Under the pieces are notes generated by a model. The model saw only the letters and a list, made by a program, of their open reading frames with translations, did not search any database and was not told where the DNA came from. Made by a program: the position numbers and the translations under genes. DNA of 26,567 bases from the IMG/VR virus record IMGVR_UViG_3300024999_000341, positions 1 to 26,567 of that record; one strand, 5' to 3'. This document shows, piece after piece, positions 15,870 to 23,095 of the stretch. How positions within the stretch are numbered: position 1 is the stretch's first letter; each line of letters opens with the position of its first letter. The DNA comes from a virus.

Positions 15870-16746
15870 TAAACAGATCCTTTTTTATTTCAAATAAATA
15901 TTTAGAGTTGTCTATTTTAGTTTTAAATTCAGAAATGGTATGGCCGTCTAAAATAAAATTCTTAAATCCGAACTTTGGTTTTTCGTCCTGAAAAGCAATT
16001 ATTTTTACTCTATGCTCCCCAAGAATTTTGCATACTTTTTTGGCTCCCGAATATCCTGCGTAATCATTATCTGGAAGATAATAAATTAATTTTTGTCTAA
16101 TAAAATATGGAAAAAATTTCTCTTGAAATCCTTCGCTTCCGCCAGTTGTAGAAATGCATGGAAACCCACACTGATTCATCAAAATACAATCTACTGGCCC
16201 CTCAGTAATGAACACATAATCAACAAGTTGTAAAATATTAGAATTAAATAATAATGTTCCTCCTCCCCTATACCAAGGTCTGATTATTTTCTCAGGAACA
16301 TCAGTCCTACACTGAAAATTCTTAAACTCTCCATCCATGTAAATGGGCAAAGTCCAAAATCCATCGTATTTACCAAGTCTAAATGAGTCTATGGTAGAAT
16401 CTTTTAAGCACCTTCTATACCAATAATCCCTATCATTTTTACCGTTTTCCCAAAATACTTTAACTAGTTTTTCATTGGGTGTAGAAATTTCTCCCTTATG
16501 AGGTTTAGATACAGAACTAATTCCAGATAAGTCATTTATTAGTTCTTCTGCTTGTTTTCTAGATAATCCCTTTACTTTGGTAAGATAATCTATGGGCCTG
16601 CCGGAAATTCCTCGTGAGTTCCAAAAAAAAGTATTTTCTTGCAAATCTAATACAAGACTTGAGTGCTGTTCAGTACTTCGCCAACGCTGTCCCCCACCCT
16701 TTATTTTAAAGTCCAGAGAAACTACCTTTTCTATCAAAGAATCCAT
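15856..16746 (-). CDS. DnaG-like TOPRIM primase with zinc-less N-terminal domain
   Basis: 296 aa. The TOPRIM domain is clear: FITEGPVDC with E182 and D186, then LPDNDYAGYSGAKK with D226 and D228. Residues 20-70 (fold like CHC2: SLVLDLQENTFFWNSRGISGRPIDYLTKV) match the shape of a primase zinc domain, but all the zinc-binding Cys/His are gone. It would make RNA primers for lagging-strand synthesis with the DnaB-type helicase encoded at 23875-25161. There is no helicase-interaction domain at the C-terminus, and the protein is short compared with cellular DnaG (about 600). The ATG abuts the upstream TAA. Confidence 0.8.
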   Translation of the reverse strand: MDSLIEKVVSLDFKIKGGGQRWRSTEQHSSLVLDLQENTFFWNSRGISGRPIDYLTKVKGLSRKQAEELINDLSGISSVSKPHKGEISTPNEKLVKVFWENGKNDRDYWYRRCLKDSTIDSFRLGKYDGFWTLPIYMDGEFKNFQCRTDVPEKIIRPWYRGGGTLLFNSNILQLVDYVFITEGPVDCILMNQCGFPCISTTGGSEGFQEKFFPYFIRQKLIYYLPDNDYAGYSGAKKVCKILGEHRVKIIAFQDEKPKFGFKNFILDGHTISEFKTKIDNSKYLFEIKKDLFNGRK

Positions 16747-16929
16747 TTATTTCTTCTTTCTTTTGGGGATATGCCTACCACGATCTTTCATATATTTAGA
16801 ATCGTTTTTGTAAAAAAGAATTTGGCGTTCACGTTTCTTTAGTGTTTCCTTAGATTTTGTAACCTTAGATAATCTACGTCCGGTAGTTTTAGATACTAAT
16901 ACATATCCTCCAGTAACTTTCCTAATCAT
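16747..16929 (-). CDS. Small basic protein, 60 aa
   Basis: Very Lys/Arg-rich. The first half GGYVLVSKTTGRRLSK then KSKETLKKRERQILFYK resembles a short module seen in many phage small proteins (VxSxxTGKxLxxxxTKExAxxRxRQI), recalled as a pattern only. The tail is GRHIPKRKKK. It may bind DNA or RNA. Overlaps the upstream gene by 8 nt and sits directly before the primase. Confidence 0.6.
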   Translation of the reverse strand: MIRKVTGGYVLVSKTTGRRLSKVTKSKETLKKRERQILFYKNDSKYMKDRGRHIPKRKKK

Positions 16930-17104
16930 CTTCTTTCTCCTCGACTTCTTTATGAAGTTGTCTTTCTATCTTTCTCTTTGCTTTCTCTGCTCTTTTTCGT
17001 TGAAGTTCTTCTATAAGAAATACACTACGGCTATCTATAATTGGCCCTCTACTTCGTTTTAAGATTTTTCTGTCTCTTCCTAAAGACTTATGTATACTAG
17101 ACAT
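16922..17104 (-). CDS. Small charged helical protein, 60 aa
   Basis: Basic N-terminal half (KSLGRDRKILKRSRG) and a long Glu/Lys/Arg helix (IEELQRKRAEKAKRKIERQ) ending in acidic EEKEDD. No family recognised. It overlaps both neighbours by 8 nt, which supports it as a true gene. Possibly nucleic-acid binding. Confidence 0.55.
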   Translation of the reverse strand: MSSIHKSLGRDRKILKRSRGPIIDSRSVFLIEELQRKRAEKAKRKIERQLHKEVEEKEDD

Positions 17105-17288
17105 GATTACCTTTTTCGGGATAAAATTTATTATCTACTTCGGTATTAAATTCATTCCAAGAAGAATATAGTCTAAACCACTCTGCAAAACTCAGATCTT
17201 TGTTTTTAATATTCTTAACAAAGGCATGAGAAATTTCATCACTATTTACTTCTTCTCTTAGAATTTGAATAAAAGTATTAAAATTCAT
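17097..17288 (-). CDS. Hypothetical protein, 63 aa
   Basis: The start is set at the ATG at 17288, which makes an ATGA overlap with the GMP reductase-like stop; the in-frame extension to 17315 would lie inside that gene. Helical, acidic, Trp/Phe-containing (FAEWFRLYSSWNEF near 33-46). No motif recognised. Confidence 0.6.
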   Translation of the reverse strand: MNFNTFIQILREEVNSDEISHAFVKNIKNKDLSFAEWFRLYSSWNEFNTEVDNKFYPEKGNHV

Positions 17289-18310
17289 TTTTGTATAATA
17301 CTCTCCGTGCCGCACAAAATAAACTTGGCATTTTTATGCAAATCACTTATAGATGTTGAATTGCTATATACAAAACCACTTCTCATGTTCCAGCAAAATT
17401 CTGTAATTAACTCCTCCAAAGACATTTTCTTAGTTGCTTCTTGTTGAACACCCTCCACACTTTTCCTAACTTCTCCGTAGAACTGTTCTTGATGTTCTCT
17501 AGATGCTTGTCCTTGAATTTTTCCATCGTGATCAGATTCATAAGCATTTGCAAATAATGACCCAATCATTAAGAAGTCTGCTCCAAGTGCTAGTGCTTTT
17601 GTTCCGTCCCCAGATGTTTTTATTCCTCCGTCTGCTATAGTATACCAAGGGGTTTTAGGGTTGATTCTGTGCTCGCTGCCCATCTCGTAAATATCAATAT
17701 CATTAAGATAATGACTGCAATCCTGAATGGCAGTAGCTTGAGAAACGCCTGAGCCAGTATTTTGTCTCGTAACACAGAGTTGTCCTGACCCAATGCCAAC
17801 TCTGATTAAAGTAGCTCCTGCATCATATAGTCTCTTCGCTCCATCAAAAGTAGCAACATTTCCCGCCATAACTAGGCAATTATACCCACTTTGTTTAATA
17901 TAACCAGCAACATTTTCTGTAAACTCTACTACGGAATCAAGGTATCCATTTGCAACATCGATCAAAAGTATGTTTGCTCCATAACTTAATGCATGTCTAT
18001 AATAATTGTCACCTAATCCTATTGCCACACCAAAATTAATTGCAGATTTTTCTAAGAAAGATACATCCTTTTCTCGTTCAATAACATCATTATAAAATCT
18101 ATGAAGAATCCCAAGTCCTCCAAGCCTTCCCAATTCTCTAATTAACTCCACACCGACAATTCCAGACATTGGTGCAGAAATAATAGGTAGTTTTAGTATA
18201 AAACCATTGCCCAAATCTGTAGATAAATCTACTTCACTTCTGGAATTTATTGACGATGGCTGTGGAATAAGAAGTATATCATCCAGTTCAAATCCTTGTC
18301 TAACGTTCAC
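17285..18310 (-). CDS. guaC: GMP reductase-like enzyme (IMPDH/GMPR family, no CBS domains)
   Basis: 341 aa, the length of GMP reductase. The start is GTG at 18310, with AAGGAG about 8 nt upstream. Catalytic loop GIGSGQLCVTR has C179; IDVANGY at 117-123 follows GMPR (IDVANGY) rather than typical IMPDH (AHGH); ADGGIKTSGD at 226-235 and GADFLMIGSLFA complete the barrel phosphate site. GMPR reduces GMP to IMP with NADPH; IMPDH runs the other oxidative direction. The flap after FYGE (277-280) is about a dozen residues shorter than in cellular GMPR, although an S-x-E-G-like element (SVEG) follows. IMPDH or a changed nucleobase specificity cannot be excluded. Overlaps the upstream zinc gene by 11 nt. 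Confidence 0.75.
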   Translation of the reverse strand: MNVRQGFELDDILLIPQPSSINSRSEVDLSTDLGNGFILKLPIISAPMSGIVGVELIRELGRLGGLGILHRFYNDVIEREKDVSFLEKSAINFGVAIGLGDNYYRHALSYGANILLIDVANGYLDSVVEFTENVAGYIKQSGYNCLVMAGNVATFDGAKRLYDAGATLIRVGIGSGQLCVTRQNTGSGVSQATAIQDCSHYLNDIDIYEMGSEHRINPKTPWYTIADGGIKTSGDGTKALALGADFLMIGSLFANAYESDHDGKIQGQASREHQEQFYGEVRKSVEGVQQEATKKMSLEELITEFCWNMRSGFVYSNSTSISDLHKNAKFILCGTESIIQK

Positions 18311-18479
18311 CTAAAAGCTCCTTTTCTAGTTCTTCCTTATTTATTTTTACTAATTTTCCAGCAATAATATCATAGTATTTTCTACAGAGAAAACACCAGA
18401 ACACTCTTTTGCGCTCTGCAATCCAAGTTGGTGTGAGACAGCCGTTGCAAACCAAACACTTATGTATCAAGAAACACAC
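18300..18479 (-). CDS. Small zinc-finger protein, 59 aa, GTG start
   Basis: A coding frame in the gap between the lysin and GMP reductase-like genes. Two CxxC pairs are well placed: C8-x2-C11 plus C14 (CLVCNGC) and C29-x2-C32 (CFLCRKYY), followed by a Lys/Glu-rich helix. The stop TAG at 18300-18302 overlaps the GTG of the next gene by 11 nt, the same overlap length used elsewhere in this operon. The start is uncertain: GTG at 18479 or TTG at 18470; neither has a strong SD. The only ATG in the area is in another frame and dies after seven codons. Confidence 0.5.
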   Translation of the reverse strand: MCFLIHKCLVCNGCLTPTWIAERKRVFWCFLCRKYYDIIAGKLVKINKEELEKELLGER

Positions 18480-18494
18480 CCATAAACTATTCTT

Positions 18495-19385
18495 TTACGG
18501 AACATAACCAAATGTAGAATAGTACATATTGATCGTGCGTCCATCTTCCAAGGTATAGCGATAAATATATTTTGCTTCGGTCTCAAGTTTCTGAACACGT
18601 CCGTCCTCTCCAAAACCTACGCTTGCATAATCATACATGATGCCTTGATTTGTAATTAGGGTAGATGCGGGCCAAAAAATACGTTGGCCCCAAGACACTT
18701 GTAGAACGTCTGGTGTCTCTAACCATGTATTCACAGCGTCATAGATAGAAAGATATAAACTTCTTTGATATGGCAATCCCAAGATTGAAATATATGGGAA
18801 TGGTACATCCCATCCATTCCATGCCGGATATGTCTGACTACCGGCAGTGTAAGGCCGGGATAGCAAATACAGTACTAAACGTTCTCGAATGTCTCGTGTT
18901 GTTTCATCATAACCGATATGGGTAGGATTTAGTGCACTCCATTCAGCAGAACAATATTTCCATTGCCAGCAATCCCAAGCATTTCTCATCGCATTGTCGA
19001 GTAGTTGTATCGTATCGGCAATTGCCTGCGGAGAGATGGCTCCGGCCTCCATGAATAAAGTTTGTGATATTGCGTCTAGTACAGGAGTTGTCATATCAAT
19101 GCACGACTTGGTTTCACTAGTGACACAGCGGTAAAATATAGGGGTTGGAATATTATCTATTTTTTCTACAACCGAGATTTCAGTAACAACTGCTGTAGGA
19201 ACCTCAATAACTGCTGGTGTTTCGGTTGGTACTATAGGAATAACTGTAGATTGAACTGGAATTGGGGTTGAAATGATAGTAGTAATATCAGGTATGCTTT
19301 CTTCAATACTTTGTACCTGTACTGCAATTCCTTGGACTAAGATTAAAGACAATGTTAGCATTACTAATACTATGTTTTTTAACAT
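18495..19385 (-). CDS. Exported probable cell-wall hydrolase (SleB-like), endolysin candidate
   Basis: 296 aa. Signal peptide about 1-22 (Lys, then a long Leu/Val/Ile core), then a 55-residue Thr/Pro/Val/Ile linker (25-80) and a globular domain with paired Cys (C87/C95, C139/C145) that would suit an exported, oxidised protein. The segment ISQTLFMEAGAISPQAIAD (106-124), followed by LLDNAMRNAW, resembles the SleB/CwlJ hydrolase core, where the Glu (E113) is catalytic. That assignment is moderate; other lysins or a surface protein are possible. Position just after a holin-like gene supports a lysis role. GC content is visibly higher than in neighbours, suggesting recent acquisition. AAAAGGA SD before ATG. 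Confidence 0.5.
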   Translation of the reverse strand: MLKNIVLVMLTLSLILVQGIAVQVQSIEESIPDITTIISTPIPVQSTVIPIVPTETPAVIEVPTAVVTEISVVEKIDNIPTPIFYRCVTSETKSCIDMTTPVLDAISQTLFMEAGAISPQAIADTIQLLDNAMRNAWDCWQWKYCSAEWSALNPTHIGYDETTRDIRERLVLYLLSRPYTAGSQTYPAWNGWDVPFPYISILGLPYQRSLYLSIYDAVNTWLETPDVLQVSWGQRIFWPASTLITNQGIMYDYASVGFGEDGRVQKLETEAKYIYRYTLEDGRTINMYYSTFGYVP

Positions 19386-19414
19386 TTATTTTCCTTTTAA
19401 ATATTTTATTGCAT

Positions 19415-19445
19415 TAATATAGGGAGATTTTAGCTCCCTATATTA
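19415..19445 (-). terminator. Perfect 12-bp hairpin between holin-like and lysin genes
   Basis: Arms 19415-19426 and 19434-19445 are exact inverted complements around a 7-nt loop, with a TAGGGAG/CTCCCTA core. It begins 7 nt after the holin-like stop. On the minus strand it is followed by an AT-rich stretch but not by a clean U-run, so it could be a weak or partial terminator, an RNA-processing/stability element or a translation attenuator. Confidence 0.6.
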
Positions 19446-19452
19446 TAAATAC

Positions 19453-19671
19453 TTAAGAACTGCCTGCGGTAATCTTAGCAGCATCTTCTGTAGCAATACC
19501 ATTAATTACCGCAATAAAAATTGGTTGCAGGGTAGCAAGAACACCTAAAACCAAAACACGAATTTCTGTCTGATCTGATAAAAGGAAGGTAAGTAACATT
19601 GTTACAATAGAAAATATTGCATCAGAAACAGCGATCCAAAACTTACGACTGCGGAACAAATTAGGTTTCAT
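19453..19671 (-). CDS. Holin-like small membrane protein
   Basis: 72 aa. Basic N-terminus SRKFW at 8-12, two hydrophobic segments (about 13-31 and 39-58) separated by a short polar turn DQTEIR, and a soluble C-terminal tail GIATEDAAKITAGSS. Size and two-helix topology fit a class II-type holin. It has AAGGAG ahead of its ATG and is followed by the exported hydrolase gene, a normal holin-endolysin order. The call is from topology and context; small membrane proteins of other function look alike. Confidence 0.55.
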   Translation of the reverse strand: MKPNLFRSRKFWIAVSDAIFSIVTMLLTFLLSDQTEIRVLVLGVLATLQPIFIAVINGIATEDAAKITAGSS

Positions 19672-19679
19672 TTTTCTCC

Positions 19680-20249
19680 TTAAAATTTACTTTGTAGGGA
19701 GTCTAACTTATCGCATAAACCAGCTAATTTTTCTAAAAAGTTAGACTCAATAAAATCATTAAAAACTGTATAATTATAATAAGATTTATCTTCGGGAAGT
19801 GAGTTTTCTGATATGTGGTTTCCACAATCATGATTAAGATATGTTTTTATTTCCCTTGATAATATTTTTACTTTTACTACATTATATAATGGTTCATCTT
19901 TAAAATATTCAAACTCATTGGGAAATCTCCAGTCATCTATAATAACAACATCGTATGGAAAGTTTGATGTGTTCTCAAGGGTTCTTAGCAAATACTCCAC
20001 CCAACAATCTGGATTATATTTTCTACCAACATCTGTGCCCAATATCTGTAGAAGTTTTCTGCCTTTTTCATCTTTAATTCCATCCCATCCAATATATTTA
20101 TATGCAATTTCTTTAGCTCCTGTAGCAAAAGAACTATTAATTACATTTAAATTCTTGGAAATAAAACAATCTTTTAATATCTTTGCTGCAAGGGTTTTTC
20201 CCATTCCTGCTTTACCAGACAGAAGAATGACCAAAGTTTTGTTATACAT
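19680..20249 (-). CDS. Deoxynucleoside monophosphate kinase
   Basis: 189 aa. P-loop GKAGMGKT at 12-19; LLQILGTDVGRKYNPDCWVE at 66-85 and VVIIDDWRFPNEFEYFK at 101-117 (D105, D106, R108) are the signature blocks of T4 gp1-type dNMP kinases, which phosphorylate dGMP, dTMP and modified dCMP to diphosphates. All blocks are present. Strong AGGAGG SD, 10 nt upstream, inside the preceding gene. With the HAD nucleotidase and GMP reductase-like enzyme it forms a nucleotide-pool set. Confidence 0.88.
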   Translation of the reverse strand: MYNKTLVILLSGKAGMGKTLAAKILKDCFISKNLNVINSSFATGAKEIAYKYIGWDGIKDEKGRKLLQILGTDVGRKYNPDCWVEYLLRTLENTSNFPYDVVIIDDWRFPNEFEYFKDEPLYNVVKVKILSREIKTYLNHDCGNHISENSLPEDKSYYNYTVFNDFIESNFLEKLAGLCDKLDSLQSKF

Positions 20250-20466
20250 CTAGATTAGAACCTCCTGTATGATAATCCTCTAAAATTCCTTCCAAAACTT
20301 GATGAGGAACTAAATTATTTTGTACTAGAAATTGTAAAATAAATATATAACTAGGAATATTAATTACTAGACAATTTCTGGAACCAACAAAGAAATCATT
20401 ACCACCCTCTTGTTTTACAATGAGGGTATTAGTTTTTGGTAATCTTGTTATCTTTAGTTGTGCCAT
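20242..20466 (-). CDS. Hypothetical protein, 74 aa
   Basis: The start is set at the ATG at 20466 (MAQLKITR) with AAAGGA about 6 nt upstream. A TTG two codons earlier is too close to that SD. The first 45 residues look like beta strands with a hydrophobic core (CLVINIPSYIFILQFLVQ) and the tail is a short helix. No family recognised. Overlaps the next ATG region by 8 nt. Confidence 0.6.
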   Translation of the reverse strand: MAQLKITRLPKTNTLIVKQEGGNDFFVGSRNCLVINIPSYIFILQFLVQNNLVPHQVLEGILEDYHTGGSNLDV

Positions 20467-20743
20467 CCTCAATCCTTTCTTTTAGGGTAATAAAGGCATT
20501 ATCAGGAATTTTAAATAAATCAAAACTATATTGGGAAAGTTCTTTCATGGCAGTAACCATAATGTCTCTGTAAGCACTATCATAACTTAAACCAGACTCT
20601 ATTTTAAAAGTAAGTGAACGTTCGTTCTTTATTCCTGTCTGATTAACTCTACCTTGAGTAAGATTATAGGTAATATGCCACTTCTTATCTACAAAATTAG
20701 CATCCACCTTAGTATCAAAATAAACATTTGAATAGATCATCAT
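20429..20743 (-). CDS. Hypothetical protein, 104 aa
   Basis: A beta-rich N-terminal half (IYSNVYFDTKVDANFVDKKW) followed by a helix (YDSAYRDIMVTAMKELSQYS). GAGGAG SD; the first codons are ATG ATG, so the exact start may be 20743 or 20740. No Cys, no membrane segment, no recognised motif. It lies between the exonuclease and dNMP kinase genes. Confidence 0.6.
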   Translation of the reverse strand: MMIYSNVYFDTKVDANFVDKKWHITYNLTQGRVNQTGIKNERSLTFKIESGLSYDSAYRDIMVTAMKELSQYSFDLFKIPDNAFITLKERIEDGTTKDNKITKN

Positions 20744-20744
20744 T

Positions 20745-21602
20745 CTAACTCCTCACCAAAGCACTTGCTTTTTCTTTTGATAACTCATTTATCCTGCTTC
20801 TTCCGATTGCTCCACATTTACAGCGGAAAGCATTGTATTTTCCACACTGAGTAACATATTCCCCACCCCAAGATAGTTCGCTACTTCCACAATTAGGACA
20901 AACTGATTCGTTTGTATCTACATAAATTCCTATGTTTGGGTGACCGGTAATCCAAGGACGAATTTTTACATAGACCTCCTCTAGTAAAGAAACATCTCCT
21001 TGGTTATACGTTACCATTTCTTGAAGTGCTTCTTTATCTCCTACTACACAGCGTTTCCATAACTCAAACGTAGTATGAACTTTTTCCCCAATCCCAAGAA
21101 ATTTTGTCACATAATCCAAAGAGTTAGAAGAAATCTTGAACTTATTTCTAAGAACGGATAGTGTATCTATTGTTTGATAATACATTGGCGGGGGAAGTCC
21201 ATGAAGCAGAAATCTGGTATTTAATTTTTTAATATCAAAAGAATTTGAATTATGCCCAATTATTATATCCGCGCTATTCATAAGTTTCCACACATCTTCA
21301 ATAATTCGTCTATCATTATTTTCTAATGCTTCTCGTGAAGTAACAACGCTAGACATGCTTTCTGAGCTAAACAACCATTTTGCAGACCAAGAAACTATGC
21401 TCCAGTCTTTTACTACGTTATCTGGAGAAATTCGTTGCTTGTATAGTCCCCAAACAAACACCTGCATTGGCAATGTTTCTATGTCTAGAAGCAATACTTT
21501 TGGTAACTTTACCATATTATTATTTCTATGACAGTTGGGGTGTTGTCTCGCGGTCTTTCTATGAACACAACGAAGTTCTGGTGTTTTATTGAATATACCC
21601 AT
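20745..21602 (-). CDS. DnaQ-like 3'-5' exonuclease with C-terminal zinc ribbon
   Basis: 285 aa. RNase H-like DEDD motifs: ExoI LLLDIET (D40, E42), ExoII IIGHNSNSFD (H117, D123) and ExoIII YNQGD (Y199, D203), giving the DEDDy pattern. The chain starts with a possible zinc knuckle (C12, H14, H21, C24) and ends in a zinc ribbon CPNC (235-238) plus QCG and CKCG (253-264). No polymerase motifs are attached, so it is a stand-alone nuclease for replication, recombination or host DNA degradation. An internal ATG at residue 30 is an alternative start, but the N-terminal knuckle supports the longer form. Confidence 0.85.
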   Translation of the reverse strand: MGIFNKTPELRCVHRKTARQHPNCHRNNNMVKLPKVLLLDIETLPMQVFVWGLYKQRISPDNVVKDWSIVSWSAKWLFSSESMSSVVTSREALENNDRRIIEDVWKLMNSADIIIGHNSNSFDIKKLNTRFLLHGLPPPMYYQTIDTLSVLRNKFKISSNSLDYVTKFLGIGEKVHTTFELWKRCVVGDKEALQEMVTYNQGDVSLLEEVYVKIRPWITGHPNIGIYVDTNESVCPNCGSSELSWGGEYVTQCGKYNAFRCKCGAIGRSRINELSKEKASALVRS

Positions 21603-22013
21603 TTATTTGTTTTTTATCCTCGATAACTTGTGTTTATATTCCGAATTCATATAGGTTATTAGGTTGTTTGTTTGTTCTTCTGTAAGACTATACTTATCTA
21701 CTAAATCATCTACTGTACCAAAATCTGTAAACTCTCCTCCTAAGCAAAAAGCTATTTTTTCACACGCTCGTCTAAAGAATAAAATAATAGTCTCCTTTGA
21801 TAGCGGAATTTCTTTACTTATGTCTATTAGTGTTGAACCATTTGAAAAAGAATTGAGTATCTTTGCTTCCAAAGTAGACAGTATTCTAAGTTCATAAAGT
21901 TCTTTTGCTTTCTTCTCTATAATTAGAAGATTATTATAATCATCTGATTCTAAATCGTGTTCTTCCTTTAGAGAAAGTCTATTGATTATTAGGGTCTCTA
22001 TCCTCCACGACAT
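21603..22013 (-). CDS. HTH protein resembling sigma region 4/LuxR-type
   Basis: 136 aa. Residues about 45-90 (LSTLEAKILNSFSNGSTL, then DISKEIPLSKETI and AFCLGG) have the spacing of a sigma-70 region 4 or LuxR helix-turn-helix. The rest is charged helix, ending with KHKLSRIKNK. No region 2 is present, so it is not a complete sigma factor. It could be a phage regulator of middle/late transcription or a DNA-binding partner of the polymerase. AGGAG SD about 8 nt before ATG. Confidence 0.55.
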   Translation of the reverse strand: MSWRIETLIINRLSLKEEHDLESDDYNNLLIIEKKAKELYELRILSTLEAKILNSFSNGSTLIDISKEIPLSKETIILFFRRACEKIAFCLGGEFTDFGTVDDLVDKYSLTEEQTNNLITYMNSEYKHKLSRIKNK

Positions 22014-22015
22014 TT

Positions 22016-22714
22016 TTACACTCCTAACTCATTTTCCATATCTTTAGCACAAACCTTCTTAAACTTACATCCAAAGCACGAACTATTGAAAAGTCCAAGT
22101 GGAGGAAGATCATTTTTCTTTATTTTAATAAGCATACTAGGAACTACATTATGAAATAATTGGTAATAAATATCTGGGCTAAAATTTAATCGTATAATCT
22201 TATTCTCAAGAAGAGATACATAAAGAACAGATGTAGGTGGTTTATGAAACATGCTTTTATATGCCCAAAAATAAGTTAGAAATTGTGGATCTTTATCTAT
22301 ATTTTTTGGAGTTCTAGTAGATGTTTTCCAATCTATAATAGTACCATTACCTGTAATTCTATCAATCTTTCCTACTAGAAAACTATTATCATCTAGGGTT
22401 ATTTTAAACTTGTGTTCTATTAAATCTCCCTTTCCAAGCATATCCTTGACACCACAAGAAAAGAAATTGCTAACTGATTCCAGGGCTTTTTCTACAAAGT
22501 GTTCCTCTAAAACAACTTCATCAGATCTTTTCTTACAATAAGCAATAGCAGCGTCTTTGTTTGTCCAAAATTTTTCCAACGTCTCATGAACTATTGTACC
22601 CGCATCCATGTCTGGATTTGATTCTGCTAGTTCTGGAAAATTAGTTCGGTAGAAAATTCTCTTGGGACACTGAATATAGTCTTTAATTGCTGTTGCAGAT
22701 AGATATATACTCAC
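22016..22714 (-). CDS. Cas4/RecB-like PD-(D/E)XK nuclease with Fe-S cluster Cys
   Basis: 232 aa, GTG start forming a GTGA overlap with the upstream stop. N-terminal SATAIKDYIQCPKRIFYR carries C16; GTIVHETLE gives H43; the nuclease core is GKIDRI (D118) then IIDWKTS (D128, K130) and QFLTYFWAY (Q144); the C-terminus has C213-x2-C216-x5-C222. Four Cys at the two ends are the Cas4/AddB-type 4Fe-4S arrangement. The known family trims or resects DNA ends 5' to 3'. No CRISPR array or other Cas gene is present, so a phage recombination or end-processing role is likely. Confidence 0.88.
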   Translation of the reverse strand: MSIYLSATAIKDYIQCPKRIFYRTNFPELAESNPDMDAGTIVHETLEKFWTNKDAAIAYCKKRSDEVVLEEHFVEKALESVSNFFSCGVKDMLGKGDLIEHKFKITLDDNSFLVGKIDRITGNGTIIDWKTSTRTPKNIDKDPQFLTYFWAYKSMFHKPPTSVLYVSLLENKIIRLNFSPDIYYQLFHNVVPSMLIKIKKNDLPPLGLFNSSCFGCKFKKVCAKDMENELGV

Positions 22715-23085
22715 AAAGAAATCCGCCTCTCATTAGCAGAAAGTGTTTGCCAAGTTCCCAACATTTCTTTATAAATATCTAGTGTTCCACGAAGTTTCTC
22801 AAGAGATGAAATAACTTCTGCTAACTGATGTCTAAGAGGGAGTAATTCTCCTTCTGTTCCTAAGAACTTATAAGTATTTTCTACAAATGACATGGAGGGT
22901 GGTTTTCCACCCATAAAATACTTTTCTTCTGTGGTTACTTTAAGAACTGTTTCTGCTTCTTTTTGCTTGATTTCATTTTCTAAAAACAATTTTGTAGATG
23001 ATATTTCTGCTGCTCTATTTACTAATTCAAAAAGAATTTCAAAATCTGGCAATTGACTTAGAAATTTACTCGCTGTAGTTTCCAT
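22711..23085 (-). CDS. Coiled-coil protein, 124 aa, unknown function
   Basis: Two helical stretches (about 15-55 and 75-115) flank a Gly/Pro turn YFMGGKPPSMSF near 57-68, as in an antiparallel hairpin. No Cys. AAAGGA SD, and a GTGA overlap with the Cas4-like nuclease gene suggests a joint job, perhaps an accessory factor or single-strand DNA partner, but this is guesswork. Confidence 0.6.
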   Translation of the reverse strand: METTASKFLSQLPDFEILFELVNRAAEISSTKLFLENEIKQKEAETVLKVTTEEKYFMGGKPPSMSFVENTYKFLGTEGELLPLRHQLAEVISSLEKLRGTLDIYKEMLGTWQTLSANERRISL

Positions 23086-23095
23086 TTATTATCCT

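Noticed and set aside
22016-22714. Cas4-like gene as part of a CRISPR-Cas system
   Set aside because: There are no spaced direct repeats and no cas1/cas2 or effector genes in the window.
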